From: Nymphaea colorata
Taxonomy: Eukaryota; Streptophyta; Magnoliopsida; Nymphaeales; Nymphaeaceae
Direction: 5' to 3'
Length of the DNA stretch: 64,000 nt
Assembly: GCF_008831285.2 (NCBI RefSeq)
Contig: NC_045147.1
Span: forward strand, 954,001-1,018,000
Shown here in pieces: positions 11,246 to 29,503 of the stretch. The number at the start of each line of letters is the position of its first letter. Position 1 is the first letter of the stretch. The position numbers and the translations under genes are program-made. The notes beneath the pieces are model-generated. The model searched no databases and was not told the DNA's origin. It worked only from the letters and a program-made list of their open reading frames with translations.

Positions 11246-11453
11246 TTATGTTTACATTTGATTTTGATGTTTTTTTGATCTACGGATTCATTTTGTTTTT
11301 TTTTTATTTTTTGGTTATTAAAAATTAACAATATATGAATATAATAGTAGCCATACTTGTACCAAGATTTACTAGATTTACTAAAACGCCATACCCCATA
11401 CTCGTACCCGTACCATTGTGACATAGGTGACCAGCCAACCGAGTTTCATCGAG

Positions 11454-11514
11454 TTTTTTTTTTTTTTTTTTTTAAAAAAACCTTGTTTGTATGATTCCAG
11501 GTACATTAGGGTTT
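11454..11514 (+). promoter_or_regulatory. RPL5 promoter-proximal region with T/A tract and telo-box
   Basis: A run of about 20 T then 7 A (11454-11480) is followed by TTAGGGTTT at 11506-11514. That motif is the complement of the AAACCCTAA telo-box, which is known to be enriched in promoters of plant translation-machinery genes. It lies about 85 bp before the RPL5 start codon and 84 bp after the end of the TIR element. The transcription start was not determined. Confidence 0.5.
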
Positions 11515-11598
11515 GCAGCCCTCTTATCAGGCGGCGGCCAGCTTTTGGGTTCCAGGCTTCCGCGGGAGAGCGAAAGAAGGGAAAGAAGGTTCGCAGAA

Positions 11599-16844
<5,246 letters not shown>

Positions 16845-17670
16845 TGAAAGAGGAATTTTCTTATTCTTTTGAATCTGTTCTGCCTTCTGAGCACTCCTGT
16901 TTATGACTGAGCCAGTTTAGATGCCCTCTTCAGACAATTTTTATTTTTAGGTTTAAGGTTGTGGTTTAGTGGGATTATGCATCCTAATTTTGTTAGACAA
17001 TTGTACCGGAGAATGAACGGTCTTTTTTGGTTGCTGTTACATGACTTGTGGTCTTGTCATCTGGAGTCGGCACTGGATGTCCCTGTATTAGGTACTCAGT
17101 TTTCTAGGAAACAATGTCCCGGCTTTTTCGACTTCTACCGGGTGAGGACCCTGCCTAGGTCTTTTTGGATTTTTAATTTTCTGATTGAAAGGCAAAACAA
17201 TGCTTTAAGAAATAGAGAAATGGAAAAGTAAGCTAATTTCTTTTCTGAGAACATGATTAATACTTTGACTTCTGAACGCTACAAGTTGAGGACCTCCTTT
17301 TTTTTTTTTTTTTTTTTCTCCATCTCATCCACCGTTAGTCTCGCGATCTCAGTGGGTTGATGATCTCGATTCTTGGTATGTTTTGCGGTCGCCCTGGTAA
17401 CTCCACAATATTTGGAATAGTAATCTTACTTTTGTCACAAATGGTGGCACTAATGCTGCAACGGAAGTGAGAGCTCTGAGATTTGCGTTGTTTCACTTGG
17501 GTTACATTTTGAGGTTCTTTGCACTGTTAGGGCTTTCTTTTGAAGTGGCCTATTCATATGTAACGCTTTTTATGTGCTTATGAGTTCTGGATTTGCATTT
17601 TCATCTTCAAACTACGGATTGATGGTGGACCTTGTGTTGTGTGTTGGTTTGGTTTTGTGAAACATATTAA
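16845..17670 (+). other. RPL5 3' region and spacer
   Basis: This should contain the RPL5 3' untranslated region. No second gene was recognised. A T tract lies at 17300-17318. Confidence 0.5.
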
Positions 17671-17895
17671 GATCCAACTATCTGAGAACCGGTTCATGGC
17701 AATTGCTGAAGCTTTAGCGGCGCATACACGTACTCAAGATGATGGACTTTATCGAGCCATTGATATCTACCTTAAAGAAGTTAAGGAAAAACACTTTTTT
17801 CCTTCATCTTGTTTCTTAAATATTTTCAAACGTCAATATTTTGATCTATGTTTAGGTGGTCTGTGATGTATGCTATAGACTATAGTCAATTTGCA

Positions 17896-17931
<36 letters not shown>

Positions 17932-18590
17932 ATATTATATATGTTTAGAAATTTGTATACGTAAAAATTATCTTTGCGTTCTGTAAAGTGGGTTGTGTCC
18001 AGACAACAAGGTCAGATGTTCTTTCCAACTTGTGAACAAGCTTATGTTTCTTTTGTAGGCATGTGCTTCCGGTGATTTCATTTACTTCACAAGTTCTGTC
18101 TGATTTAGTACTTACACAGCAGGGTTGCCTGACTTGGAGCGGAAGAAGCTATGTAAATTGATTGATTTCCAGAAATTATCAGCTGAGGCAGGTGCACGAA
18201 TGAGCCGCCTTCCTGCGCAGTCGGTTGTTCAAGTTCTTTATTTTGAACAGTTAAGACTCCGCAATGCCTTATTTTCTGCTCATGCAGATGAAGACCAGAA
18301 AAGTTTCCATCAGTCTCAACGCATTAGTAGTGGTGCTCTCAGTGCTGCCATGTCCCCTCGTGATAACTATGCATCATTAAGACGAGAGAACCGGGAGCTA
18401 AAGCTAGAGCTAGCACGTTTAAGGATGAGATTAAATGACTTAGAAAAAGACCATGCTTGTATGAAGCAAGATATTGAGAGAACAAGCTCTAATAAGTTTT
18501 TAAGTTCATTATCCTCAAAGTTTAGCAAAACTAAGCCCATTTGGTAATAGTAGCTCAACCAGATCAACTTCATCTTCAAGGCGATCATAG
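17671..18590 (+). pseudogene. NPH3/RPT2-family C-terminal fragment, frameshifted
   Basis: Two pieces match the C-terminal half of NPH3-domain proteins, plant adaptors (BTB-NPH3) acting in phototropism and auxin responses. The first piece reads ENRFMAIAEAL and DDGLYRAIDIYLK (17671-17779). The second, after a likely intron, reads PDLERKKLCKLIDFQKLSAE, VVQVLYFEQLRLRNALFSA, SGALSAAMSPRDNYASLRRE and ELKLELARLRMRLNDLEKDH, a predicted coiled coil. The HAAQNERLP motif of the family is shortened to ARMSRLP. Near 18526 one base shifts the frame: the stop comes at 18545, while the adjacent frame continues LSPFGNSSSTRSTSSSRRS to 18588-18590, a normal-looking family tail. The BTB domain and the first part of NPH3 are absent and the intron phase does not close, so I call it a remnant. 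Confidence 0.85.
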
Positions 18591-19555
18591 GCAACTGGGC
18601 TTGTGCTCTCTTGTAGGATAAGGAAAACCTTGTCTTAGTTCCATTCAACTTTGTTTTTCCTTCTTATAGCTGTGTATGAGCTCCACGTGCAGCAACCTTT
18701 TTCGCCTTAGCAGAAACTTTGCAGCTTTAACTGGCTTCCCATATCATGTATGTCGCTGTTGTACATATACATTGAATATCTTTCACCAATACATTGATTC
18801 TAACTTCTGAATGCTGCTGCTATTTTGAAAAAGAAAAAGAAAAAAAGTCACCATTTTCTGCCCGTTTGAAGTTCAGGAAGTTTTACTTTATCCTGATTAA
18901 TTTACACATACATAGAAATTTGGGCTGAAACGAATTTTCTTAGTCAGTTCAAGCATTTCACAGCACCATTTTGTCAATCTGGAAAATTTACTTGCCTATG
19001 AATCTGGTAACTTTTTCTGTTAAAAGTTATACATCAATCTGTGCAGAACGATTATAGCAATCCAGCCCACTCGAATCATAACCCAACCCTAACAGCTCCA
19101 GTTCTTTAAAAAAGTAGGAACCGATCAACCACTTATAAATATATAAATAAGTATACACATTTTATTACGATTAACTATATTTATATATTAATATAAATAT
19201 CGTCTGGTACTGCTGAACAATGCTTCTTCTTATAGTATGTTTTACAACTTTGAAATCATTGGTATCACCATTCGCGATTGCATGTGTGATCTCCAAGCTC
19301 TGAACTTAGTCAGGCCTACCCCAAAAAAAGCAGGTTCTATATGATGAAGTCGGCGTAGCAGGTTGAGACATTGATTCAATATTACATGCTATGTGTGTGT
19401 CTACATATATATATATATACATATACATATATAACTTCCAGCTTTCTAATGAATATGTTCCTTGTGCATATACAATATTGAACTTACCTGATCCCAAATT
19501 CCAACCTGAGTTGACTGGGATCAGGTTTCAGGTCTTAACATAATGTTGTCCTTAC
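18591..19555. other. Gene-free interval
   Basis: No gene recognised. AT-rich, with short TA-rich runs at about 19136-19200 and 19403-19434. Confidence 0.5.
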
Positions 19556-20141
19556 TGATACCTATCAAAATCGGAGTGGAACCGATCCGGTTCATGTGCC
19601 TGCTCATATCACATAGGAGGAAGAGATAAGGACGACCATGGTGGAGTAGGGGTGAACAAGCTACTCAAGGTCGACTCGTAAACGAGTTCGAGCTCCATCA
19701 TGTGTTTAACGAGTCGAGCTCGAGTTCACGAGTCGACTCGTTCAACTGATCGAGCCTTAATCGAGCTCAACAAGTAAGGGTAAGTATCAAACGAGTTTGT
19801 CGAGCTCGAACTCAACACGCGACTATCGAGTTGAGTTTGAGCCAGTGTAGTCAAGCTATTTTCGAGCTCAAGCTGAGTCGAGCTCGAGGTCTTACTTAGT
19901 CGAGCCGAGTTCGAGCTTGGCTCGTGTTCAGCCCTAGGTGGAGGCTCTTTCCATGGCAAAAGAAACAAGTGAGTGGGGCAAATGTTTTTACGGGATAAGA
20001 GTGATTCCCAAAGGAAAATGAGTGGCGGCCATAAGAGCGAGAGCGTGGAGGATTGGGGTGAGAGAGGCTCAAACTCTCGACCTCAGGATCACTCGAATAG
20101 CTATGAGACCTACGCACTGGCCAACTGCGCCACCACCCCTT
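19556..20141 (-). mobile_element. tRNA-related SINE, interrupted by a hAT MITE
   Basis: On the minus strand the right end shows a pol III-type A box, TGGCGCAGTTGG (20132-20121), and a B-box-like GGTCGAGAGTTTGA (about 20082-20069), followed by a non-tRNA body. The body is split by the MITE at 19647-19936 and seems to resume at 19646. The 3' limit near 19556 is approximate; ACAACA-like words occur at both outer edges. With the MITE removed the element is about 295 bp, a normal plant SINE size. Confidence 0.55.
19647..19936. mobile_element. hAT MITE with CGAGCTCGA-rich body
   Basis: The element starts TAGGGGTGAACAAGC and ends GCTCGTGTTCAGCCCTA, an imperfect terminal inverted repeat. It is flanked by GGTGGAG on both sides (19640-19646 and 19937-19943). 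The TAGGG terminus and the 7-8 bp target duplication fit hAT. The interior is a series of TCGAGCTCGA-like palindromes and codes for nothing. Confidence 0.85.
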
Positions 20142-22390
20142 GTTGTTAAGCCGTGCTTATTTAACAAAATCCTAGTTTGTCCTCCCGTTCAACAACCGTG
20201 ACCACTTTGCATTAAGAAGGCAGCCTGTTCTCTAGTTAGAATCCGTCAACGAACATGGTTAATTCTGTCCATTTGATAGCTTAATCGGTTTGGTTCATTC
20301 ATAGGCTTCCTTGCGATTTTTCTTGCAGCTGGTTAATATATCAAGGAAAAAGTTTGCTCACCTTTAGTTCAGAATTTTTATTGTTTAGGTTTTTTCATTT
20401 TGCTCTTTTCCATGTGGTTCAACCGAATTCAGTGCTTCATTGTGATTCTTCTTGACCAATTATTAATTTGATGCATCGTACCCTGTTAAAATACTTTTTC
20501 TAAACAATATGCGTTAAATATATACACAATAGTTGCCATCGTCGTCAATAAGGTTGAGTACAGGATGGATGATCTCTTCGACTATTTTGAACTACCTTCA
20601 TGATCATGAACGGTGAACATGAGCTGCTGACTTTTCAATATATAAAGATTGAATCTCACAATGATGGCTGAACATATGGTATTTGTAGCTTCGGAAACTA
20701 ATGTTGTAAATGTTACTTTAGAAGGAATGCAAATTTCTGCTAGGAGTAATATTTTCAGAGGAACTGTGTCAGCTATTCAAGAAAAAAGAAGCAATTGAAT
20801 TGATAAGTTCAAAAGAAAAATATAAATGTTAAGACAATACAACCTGTGCAAAAACCACTGTAAAGCTCGAAATAGGATGCACCATAACTCCATGCATAAA
20901 AAATGTAACCTAGTTGTTTGATGTTAAATCCAGATGCAGCATTTGGCAGGATGACCATAAAGCAAGCCAAAGTGAGCAAATCTACATGGGTATGAACAAC
21001 CAAGCCCCCTAAAACCTAAGCACAGAACCTTTGAGAGGCTACGAGGAACAAATCTTTGAAATGTGGTTTTATCAAGAGCAGCCTCTGATAAATGTCACAG
21101 GAAGTGCACAGAATCCATAGCTCCAAGTGATCTCCATATGCACGAGAAGACTTACCAAGTTCATGCAACAACTTTTTGCTGTCAGAGTAGCGTGAACAAA
21201 TAGTTAACATGTGGATGAGACTAATGATTGATGTGCTACATTTAATTGAAGAATGATCATCCTTCATCTCTTGATTCCCTTTTTTTATTTATCCTTTTCC
21301 CATATTTTTTGGGACATCAAATGAAGGACAGCCCTAATTCAGATAGCAAGGACTAGGAGATATTCATGTGGTTTTGCACTGGGCACCACCAGGCAATTAG
21401 AAACGAAACTCTACAATGCTCCCATACCAATATCACCAAAACACCACCACTATAATGATTGTCTTTGGTCTGCGCATATGCTCCAAAAAGGAATGCCACG
21501 GCACCCTGGATGTTTCATACAGGGAATTTGGAAGCCAAGACCGCTGGAGTCTTCTACCTCCTGCACGGACATTTGTAGCTAGTTTTATCAGGAAATTCAA
21601 CAAATTTGACTAATAAGCACAAGAACTTAAGGATGCAGGAATTATCAGTGTAAGTACACAGAAATGTCGCAGCATCTTAGTCTACAGGCAAACTCCATAA
21701 AGTAAAAACCTTCATAAACTAAAAATTGAACACACATCTAGATAAAGTTCCATATGATTTAATGGAGAACCCCAGACTAAAGCCCACTTTATGTATGCTG
21801 GAAGACTAAGACCATTTTGTGCAAAGCCATGCCACCCAGATCGAAAAACAGTGTCTTGCCAGGTGCTCTGGTAGATCAGCCTATATCACATCCACGAGAA
21901 AGCAGTAGCTGTAAGAAACTAAGAGGAAAAAAAAAAACAAAACGAAAAGAAAAAAAGAAAAGATAAAGGTGGATACTGCAAAAATACACAGCTAAATGAA
22001 GACAGAGAAGAATGCACAGATTAAATTTGCTCAGTCTATAATAAGCCATGGAATTCATCCTCAACAAACATGAGGGAGCAGTAAAACTTGATGTAAAATT
22101 CTTTTGAATTAAATGCTTATACATGAGAAAGGGTTTCATAAACGGATGAAATTTCCTCTCAACAAGGTGCTTGAAAGTTGAAACCAGTCATGAAGCAAAC
22201 AATGAAAGCTTCATGAGTCTGCCAACCAGAATTTCCCCGAGCTTTTTTCTATTGGAAAACATGATTTACATCAGTATAATAATCTCACAAAAATAAAATT
22301 AGGGAAAGAGATACACATACACTGCTCCAGGGAGAGGAATAATTGTCAGTTGAGACCAACCAACATCCATCTGACCCTAATCCTTCCCAT
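20142..22390. other. Interval without a supported gene
   Basis: Apart from the weak candidate at 21016-21267, nothing could be assigned. A purine-rich A/G run occurs at 21922-21963. Confidence 0.45.
21016..21267 (-). pseudogene. Possible helical-repeat (PPR-like) protein fragment
   Basis: The minus-strand frame reads IISLIHMLTICSRYSDSKKL and later ELWILCTSCDIYQRL. The spacing of hydrophobic residues and the IHML...RYSDSKKLL pattern recall the N-terminal helices of plant mitochondrial PPR proteins, but no canonical 35-residue repeat follows. This is a weak resemblance and could be chance. Confidence 0.2.
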
Positions 22391-22399
22391 CTCACAAAC

Positions 22400-22605
22400 T
22401 CCTTATGTTGTGAGGGGGGCCGCCGTTTCATTTTGGTTGTCTTCTGTGAGAGTGTCTGTGTTCATCTGAGAGTAAATAATGAAAGATCTATGCGACCGTG
22501 GACGTATGAGATTATTGCTCCAAACCACGTAAATCTTTGTCTTCTTCCTTGTTGCTTCTAACCCCCTCTTGAGAGTGCGAGAGGAGAGTTTCTTTGTGTG
22601 TTCCT
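22400..22605 (+). repeat. LTR-like fragment
   Basis: The segment contains ACCGTGGACGTATGAGATTA then CCAAACCACGTAAATCTTTG, an arrangement often seen in the R/U5 part of plant copia LTRs, followed by a T-rich stretch. No paired copy was located in the window, so it is probably a truncated LTR. Confidence 0.4.
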
Positions 22606-22619
22606 AACAAAGATTGCTT

Positions 22620-23230
22620 TAAAATCTTAGAGTTCAGAAAATATTCTTGAGTGCACCGGGAGCATGAGAAGGTGAAGTAATATTATATTTTTTGATTGAA
22701 TCATTCTTTCTTTTCTTGAATGTAGCATTGTTGTGGTTTCTTTATTTTCTCTTTTCATCTCTCCAAGACCATATAAGATAGTCTTCAAATCTCTATTTTA
22801 GAGTCGAGAAACTATTATTGAGTGCACCGAGAGTATTAGACGATGATATTATCTTTCATTTCATGATTGAATGATGTTCTTTCTTTTCTTGAATATAGAC
22901 TCATTGTTGTTCTCCTATTTCTTCCATTTTTCATCTCCCTATCGCCATATAAGATAGCATTCAAATCTTTATTTTAAAGTCAAGAAAATATTTTTGAGTG
23001 CACCGGGAGCATGGGAAGGTGAATTGATATTTCATTTTATGATTAAATCATGCTCTCTTCTCTAAAAAATATTATTATTGTTTCTTCTCTTTTTCATCTC
23101 CACATGGGCATATAAAATAGCTCTCAAATCTCTATTTTAGAGTCAAGAAGCTATTCTTGAGTGCACCAGGAGCTGAGAATGTGAGATAATATTGCATTTT
23201 ATGATTTAACAATTTCTCTCTATTACTTGA
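22620..23230 (+). repeat. Tandem repeat, about 170-bp unit, four copies
   Basis: The conserved word GAGTGCACC(G/A)(G/A)GAG recurs with GTGCACC at 22651, 22822, 22998 and 23161, spacings of 171, 176 and 163 bp. Each unit also contains TCTATTTTAGAGTC-A-AA, ATGATT(G/A)AAT and CATATAA(G/A)ATAG. The copies are diverged, so the array is old. Confidence 0.85.
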
Positions 23231-24796
<1,566 letters not shown>

Positions 24797-25111
24797 TTCT
24801 CAAATCAAAATGTTCTATACTCTAAAACGATTCTTCAAGAATCTTTTTAAAAGTTTGAAACATCCAACTTTCAACATTTTTCTCAAAAACTACACCGCAT
24901 ATAGAATGAAAAAGATGTTTAAGCCAAAATGAAATGCATTAATAATAAACATAGTCCTTGTATTGATTACCCCGGTAAAGGTATCGGGAACGGTTGATCC
25001 TCATAACGACAGATGAGTCTCTTTCTCTCTCATTTTCAAAACAAAACTCATTTTTCTGAAATACTCCAAAACAAAAAATGAAATATTATAAATTTTTTGG
25101 GGATGTGAACA
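24797..25111 (+). repeat. Direct repeat, left copy (pair with 26362-26676)
   Basis: About 315 bp matching 26362-26676 at a constant 1565-bp offset, including AAGTTTGAAACATCCAACTT, AAAAAGATGTTTAAGCC, ATCGGGAACGGTTGATC and GGGGATGTGAACA. Both copies end in GTGAACA. The pair could be LTRs of a small element or ends of a duplicated repeat; there is no obvious TG start. Confidence 0.85.
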
Positions 25112-26361
25112 GATGTTGACCTTGATGGGATTTGTCATCGTTTGGCTATGATTATAATTGATGCATTTCTACTAACTTGAACATCTCATATATTGCTGAT
25201 GATAAAGCATGTTCTCTTCTTTGACCTTGACCCCATCGGCATTTCATTACATTGCTTGGCGATTGTGTTTGCTTTCTTACACATAAGACTAATTGAGGAA
25301 GATCAATCATGTTCACATAGATCTAGGACAAATACCACCCTTCTCAATTTAAGAGTTGCTTGAAAACCATGTTTGCTTTTCTATTCATTTGAATCATCAT
25401 CTTAGGCAACATTGCATTAGAGACAACTCATTTTACATGATTTCTCATATTTCAAAATTTCTCATATCTATTTGTCCCGGTCATCATGTTATCGAGCTTA
25501 GTCTTTCGTGATAGCATAAGACTAAACCTTACAACTGGACTACACCTTGGGCAGGAAAGGCCCTCTCGTTAGTACCATGAGTGGTAATTTGTGATATATC
25601 GATGAGTGATCAAGAAGAAGTTGATGAACCATACCCTTAGTTGCCTAAGGAAGAATCTATGCTAGTACTAAGCCATTCGGCTAAAGTATATAAGTATAAC
25701 TTGACATTAGATTATCGTGACACAAAATTATCTCAATTAGGTTCATATATCAATTTTCCTACAAAAAATTATTTCAAATGACATATGGATGTGTATAAAA
25801 CCTTGTGTGATGTTTTACAACCTCATTATGTACCTCTACTTCATATTGTCAATACTAGTCAATCTTTTTCTAAATCTAAATCTCTATCCTTCAGAGTCAT
25901 CATTCAAGATGTATTCTTTTTAATGTGGTGTCACATTCCCTTATGATCACATCCTCTTTAGGAAGGTCCCGAACGGTCCACCTACATCTATCTTGAGTCT
26001 AAACCTTTGGCTCCCAATGGTATTGGTCTTGGCATCTCACCTTCTCTCGGATGTTTCCTTCCTACCTTGAAGAATGTAGGCTAGAGGCAGTGGTAGCTAG
26101 AGGAATGCAATCAGTGGATGGAAATTTGGTGCATGCAATTGTCGAGCATTGGAATCCAAGGAAATCCTTTTTTTGGTTTCCATGGGGAGAAATGATAGTG
26201 ATGAATTTGCTGAAATACTAGAACTCTCCACTCCAACTTGTGACCGAAATGATCCATTGGAGAATCCTGAACTTACGGGAAAAGGAAAACACTCATACTA
26301 ATGTAAGGATTACTACCTTGGTATTGAAGGGGACGAAGACATGAAAGGCTTACTTAGAGAG
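25112..26361 (+). other. Interval between direct repeats, with plant-mobile-domain-like remnant
   Basis: Most of this 1.25 kb shows no recognisable coding sequence. The exception is 26090-26290, described separately. Confidence 0.5.
26090..26290 (+). pseudogene. Possible plant mobile domain (PMD) fragment
   Basis: The plus strand reads GNLVHAIVEHWNPRKSFFWF then PWGEM, resembling the W-x-P-x(4)-F-x-(F/L)-P-x-GE core of plant mobile domain proteins, which are found in plant transposons and in the MAIN family. A frame change near 26200 leads to DEFAEILELSTPTCD. Stops and shifts make it non-functional. The family call rests on this short motif. Confidence 0.35.
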
Positions 26362-26676
26362 TTCTCAAATCAAAATGTTCTACACTCTCAAATGATTATT
26401 CAAGAATCTTTTCAAAAGTTTGAAACATCCAACTTTCAACATTTTTCTCAACCACTACACTGCATATAGAGTGAAAAAGATGTTTAAGCCAAAGTAAAAT
26501 GCATCAATAATAAACATAGTCCTTAGATCGATTACCTCTGTTAAAGGCACCGGGAACGGTTGATCATCGTACCGGCGAGCGGGTCCTTTTCTCTCTCATT
26601 TTCAAAACAAAACTCATTTTTCTGGAGCACTCCAAAATCAAAAACCAAACATTAAAACATTTTGGGGATGTGAACA
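26362..26676 (+). repeat. Direct repeat, right copy (pair with 24797-25111)
   Basis: Second copy of the 315-bp direct repeat; scattered substitutions against the left copy indicate an old duplication. The copia 2 remnant begins just after it. Confidence 0.85.
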
Positions 26677-26689
26677 ATTAGTATATGTT

Positions 26690-28610
26690 CTATTTCTTGT
26701 AGTGAAAAAGAAAAGAAGTATAAAGTCACTTTACCTATACCTTTTATCTAAGAAGATGAAGATTATGATCCAAGTACTCAAGAGACTGGTCCAAGATCAG
26801 ATCCAAACTCTCCAATAGAACTATACCAACCTGGTCTAGAAGGTGTGGACTTAGTTGGAACACCACTTCAACTTTGGACTTCTCTAACTGAACTATCCTA
26901 TCTCTCACAACAGTCCACCGGCGCCATAGAAACTGGTCATCTAGAAGAACCAAATTCAAGCCCCACACCAAGCGAAGCTGTTAGGAGATCTAGTCATGTT
27001 AGAAATCCAGCAACCTGGTTGAAAGATTTTTATTGCACCACTATTGCTTCACCTTTGTCCAACGATGTACTCACATCGGGATGCAAACAAGGTACATGAT
27101 ACCCAATCTCAAAGTTTACCTCTTTTCAATATTTTTATAGTAGTCACAAAGCTTTTTTCACATTCCTTGTTATTAAAAATGAACCCAAAAATTTTGATGA
27201 AGTATGAACAGATGCCATGGATGCTGAAATACACGCACTACAAGAGTAAATGTAGACAATAACCACCTTCTAGAAGGAATTAAACCCAATGGATGTAAAT
27301 GAGTATACAAAATAAAGTACAAATGTATCGTTCACACCAAGTGGCAAAGTGACCCTCTCAACTGGAGGGTCTTGACTATAATGAGACATTTGCACCAGTC
27401 ACCAAAATTGTAACAATAAGAACTTTTTTCGCAATGGTCGCTAATTGTAATTGGATCTTATATCAAATGGATGTGGATAACTCATCCCTACATGGCTATT
27501 GCAAGAAGAGATGTATATGGTAGCATCACCGGGATATATTCACCAGGGGGAGAGACAAGTATATAAACATTACAAATCATTTTATGGCTTGAAGCAATCT
27601 ACGAGACATTGGTTCCACATGCTCAATATGGCTCTTGAAGAATTTAGGTTCATCCAATCCATAGCAAATCACTATTTGTTTACATACAAATAGAGAATAC
27701 ATTTCTTGCTAATTTAGTATATGTTGATGAATTGATAACTGCAGAAAATTCAAATAATTCAATTGCAAATTTCAAAGGTATTCTTTGCAGAAATTCCACA
27801 TGAAAGATCTCGGCAGACCTAAGTATTTCTTGGGAATTGAAATTGCAGACTCTTCAAAAGGTACTTACTTATCTCAAAAAAAAAGTATGCCTTGAACATC
27901 ATTCATGAGACAGATCTCCTTGGAGCCAAACGAGTGGAATTCTTCATGGAGCAAAGACATGGATTAGATGCAGAGTAGGGGAAGCTGATTAAAGACCCCA
28001 CATTATGTCGCCAGTTGGTAGGAAAATTGATCTATCTTAGTATAACATGCCCAAAGGTAGAATTTGTGGTACAAGCCTTAAGCAGATTCATGCAACAGCC
28101 CGGGTGCCACATCGTCAAGCTGCTCTTCGCATTGTTTAATATCCCAAGGCAAGCCTTGGTCAAGGCATCATGATGCACAAACAAAACAAATACGCATCTT
28201 AGTGCTTTTTGTGACTTGGATCTTGGATTGGGTAGCATGTCAAGTGACCCGATGATCTGTCGTAGCCTATTGCTTGCTTCTTGGATCTACACTAATCTCT
28301 TGCAAGATAAAAAAGGAACAAACTATATCCCGTTCTTTTGCTGAAGTAGAATATAGATTGATTTCAAATGTGGTATGCGAGATCACTTGGTTAAAAAAAT
28401 TATTATGTGACTTAGAAGTAACTCAAGATCAACTAATCCTAATTTTCTGTGACAATTAGGCCACATTGCATGTTGCGGTGAACCCATTAATTTTGAACGT
28501 TGTAAAATCATCACTGTATTTTTACTTGTATATATTGCCTTGTGTATGTGTGTGTGTGTGTATATTGAAAATATCTTGAATGAGAGAAAAGGGTTTCTCT
28601 TCATTTACTT
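26690..28610 (+). pseudogene. Ty1/copia element 2: decayed integrase C-terminus, RT and RNase H
   Basis: Pieces appear in copia order on the plus strand: SSHVRNPATWLKDF (integrase C-terminus), QLEGLDYNETFAPVTKI and a region like QMDVDNSSLHG (RT), [31 protein letters not shown], then IKKEQTISRSFAEVEY and WLKKLLCDLEV (RNase H). Many stops and frame changes separate them. The downstream TGAATGAGAGAAAAGGG with a TG run may be LTR sequence. Gag and protease are absent. Confidence 0.88.
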
Positions 28611-29274
28611 TCTTGTCATCCCCTTGCTTCATTGCTTGGTTTGTAACAGTACTGAAAACAGGTAAACTAATCGGAGTGAGTTTTTTATAACCTCATCAGG
28701 CCACTATGAACACAATTGTTTTGAAGGGAGAAAGACCTTCAACTAAGAGCCAAGACCATCCCATCTTGATAAGGGCAATTTATCTCCTTAATCAAACGTA
28801 AAGGATTTCACCCTAACAACATGTCAGTGGACCGAATGTCTCAAAAAAAAAAAAAAGTGGACACCTCATCTCAATTTTTATCCTCTTGAATCACATACAT
28901 ACGGTGAATTTTACTCATCATAGAACTGTTTTCCCTAGCACAATTTCTTACCAAAACATGCCAAATCCAACTCTTTAGTGAAGTACTTTTTCTGTCATAA
29001 TTAGTCACACATAGAATCTTTTCTTTGATAACCTGTATCATCCTGCAAATTAACACCACTAACATGCTTCCTTTTTTTTGAGGAATCATTTTCTGCCTAC
29101 AACTGGCATGAGTTATCCAGGTAAAACTTTCTTAGATAAGTTTCACCTCCAGCCAAACACCGATTTCTATGTTAGTTGTTCTAATGAACCTGGACTCGAA
29201 GAAAACTGACTCGATTTTGAATATTTCCGAGTTTCTGATGAGGTGGCCCATCTGAAATCTTGCTTCAAGCTTCA
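28611..29274. other. Spacer upstream of psbX
   Basis: No gene recognised. It includes an A run at 28842-28855. The right part is probably the psbX upstream region. Confidence 0.5.
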
Positions 29275-29390
29275 GGATAACCCTATCCTCCAAGAAGGCT
29301 GAGAATCGGCCACATGGGCAGCAACACTTGGATGCGGAGGCTGATTGCTCTTCATTTTTCCACCACTCACTCATTTCCCTGTATTTATCC
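29275..29390 (+). promoter_or_regulatory. Possible psbX promoter motifs
   Basis: GGATAACCCTATCC at 29275-29288 is an inverted pair of GATA/I-box-like motifs, a class known from light-regulated plant promoters. A TATA-like GTATTTATCC lies at 29381-29390, about 115 bp before the ATG. These are motif matches only. Confidence 0.3.
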
Positions 29391-29503
29391 CCTTCTTCCT
29401 CATCTACACCATTATCACCTAAGGAAACAGAAGCACAGAGAGAGGAGAGGCAGAGGTAGCAAGACAGAAACTCCCCAACTCCGGATCCAAGACAACAGAG
29501 AGG

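Larger units (their letters stand above)
9644..11422. mobile_element. 1.8-kb terminal-inverted-repeat element next to RPL5
   Basis: GTCACAATGGTACG at 9644-9657 and CGTACCATTGTGAC at 11409-11422 form a perfect 14-bp terminal inverted repeat. Weaker inverted similarity continues inward as GTAC-rich motifs. The interior has a GC-rich block (about 9790-9920), a short acidic reading frame (10745-10945) and a 110-bp tandem repeat. It looks like an internally deleted DNA transposon. No clear target duplication was seen: the ends are flanked by TAC and ATA. The superfamily is therefore open. Confidence 0.6.

Noticed and set aside
20060..20140. Functional tRNA gene
   Set aside because: A- and B-box-like motifs exist, but the sequence does not fold into a tRNA with paired acceptor ends, so a SINE is the better reading.
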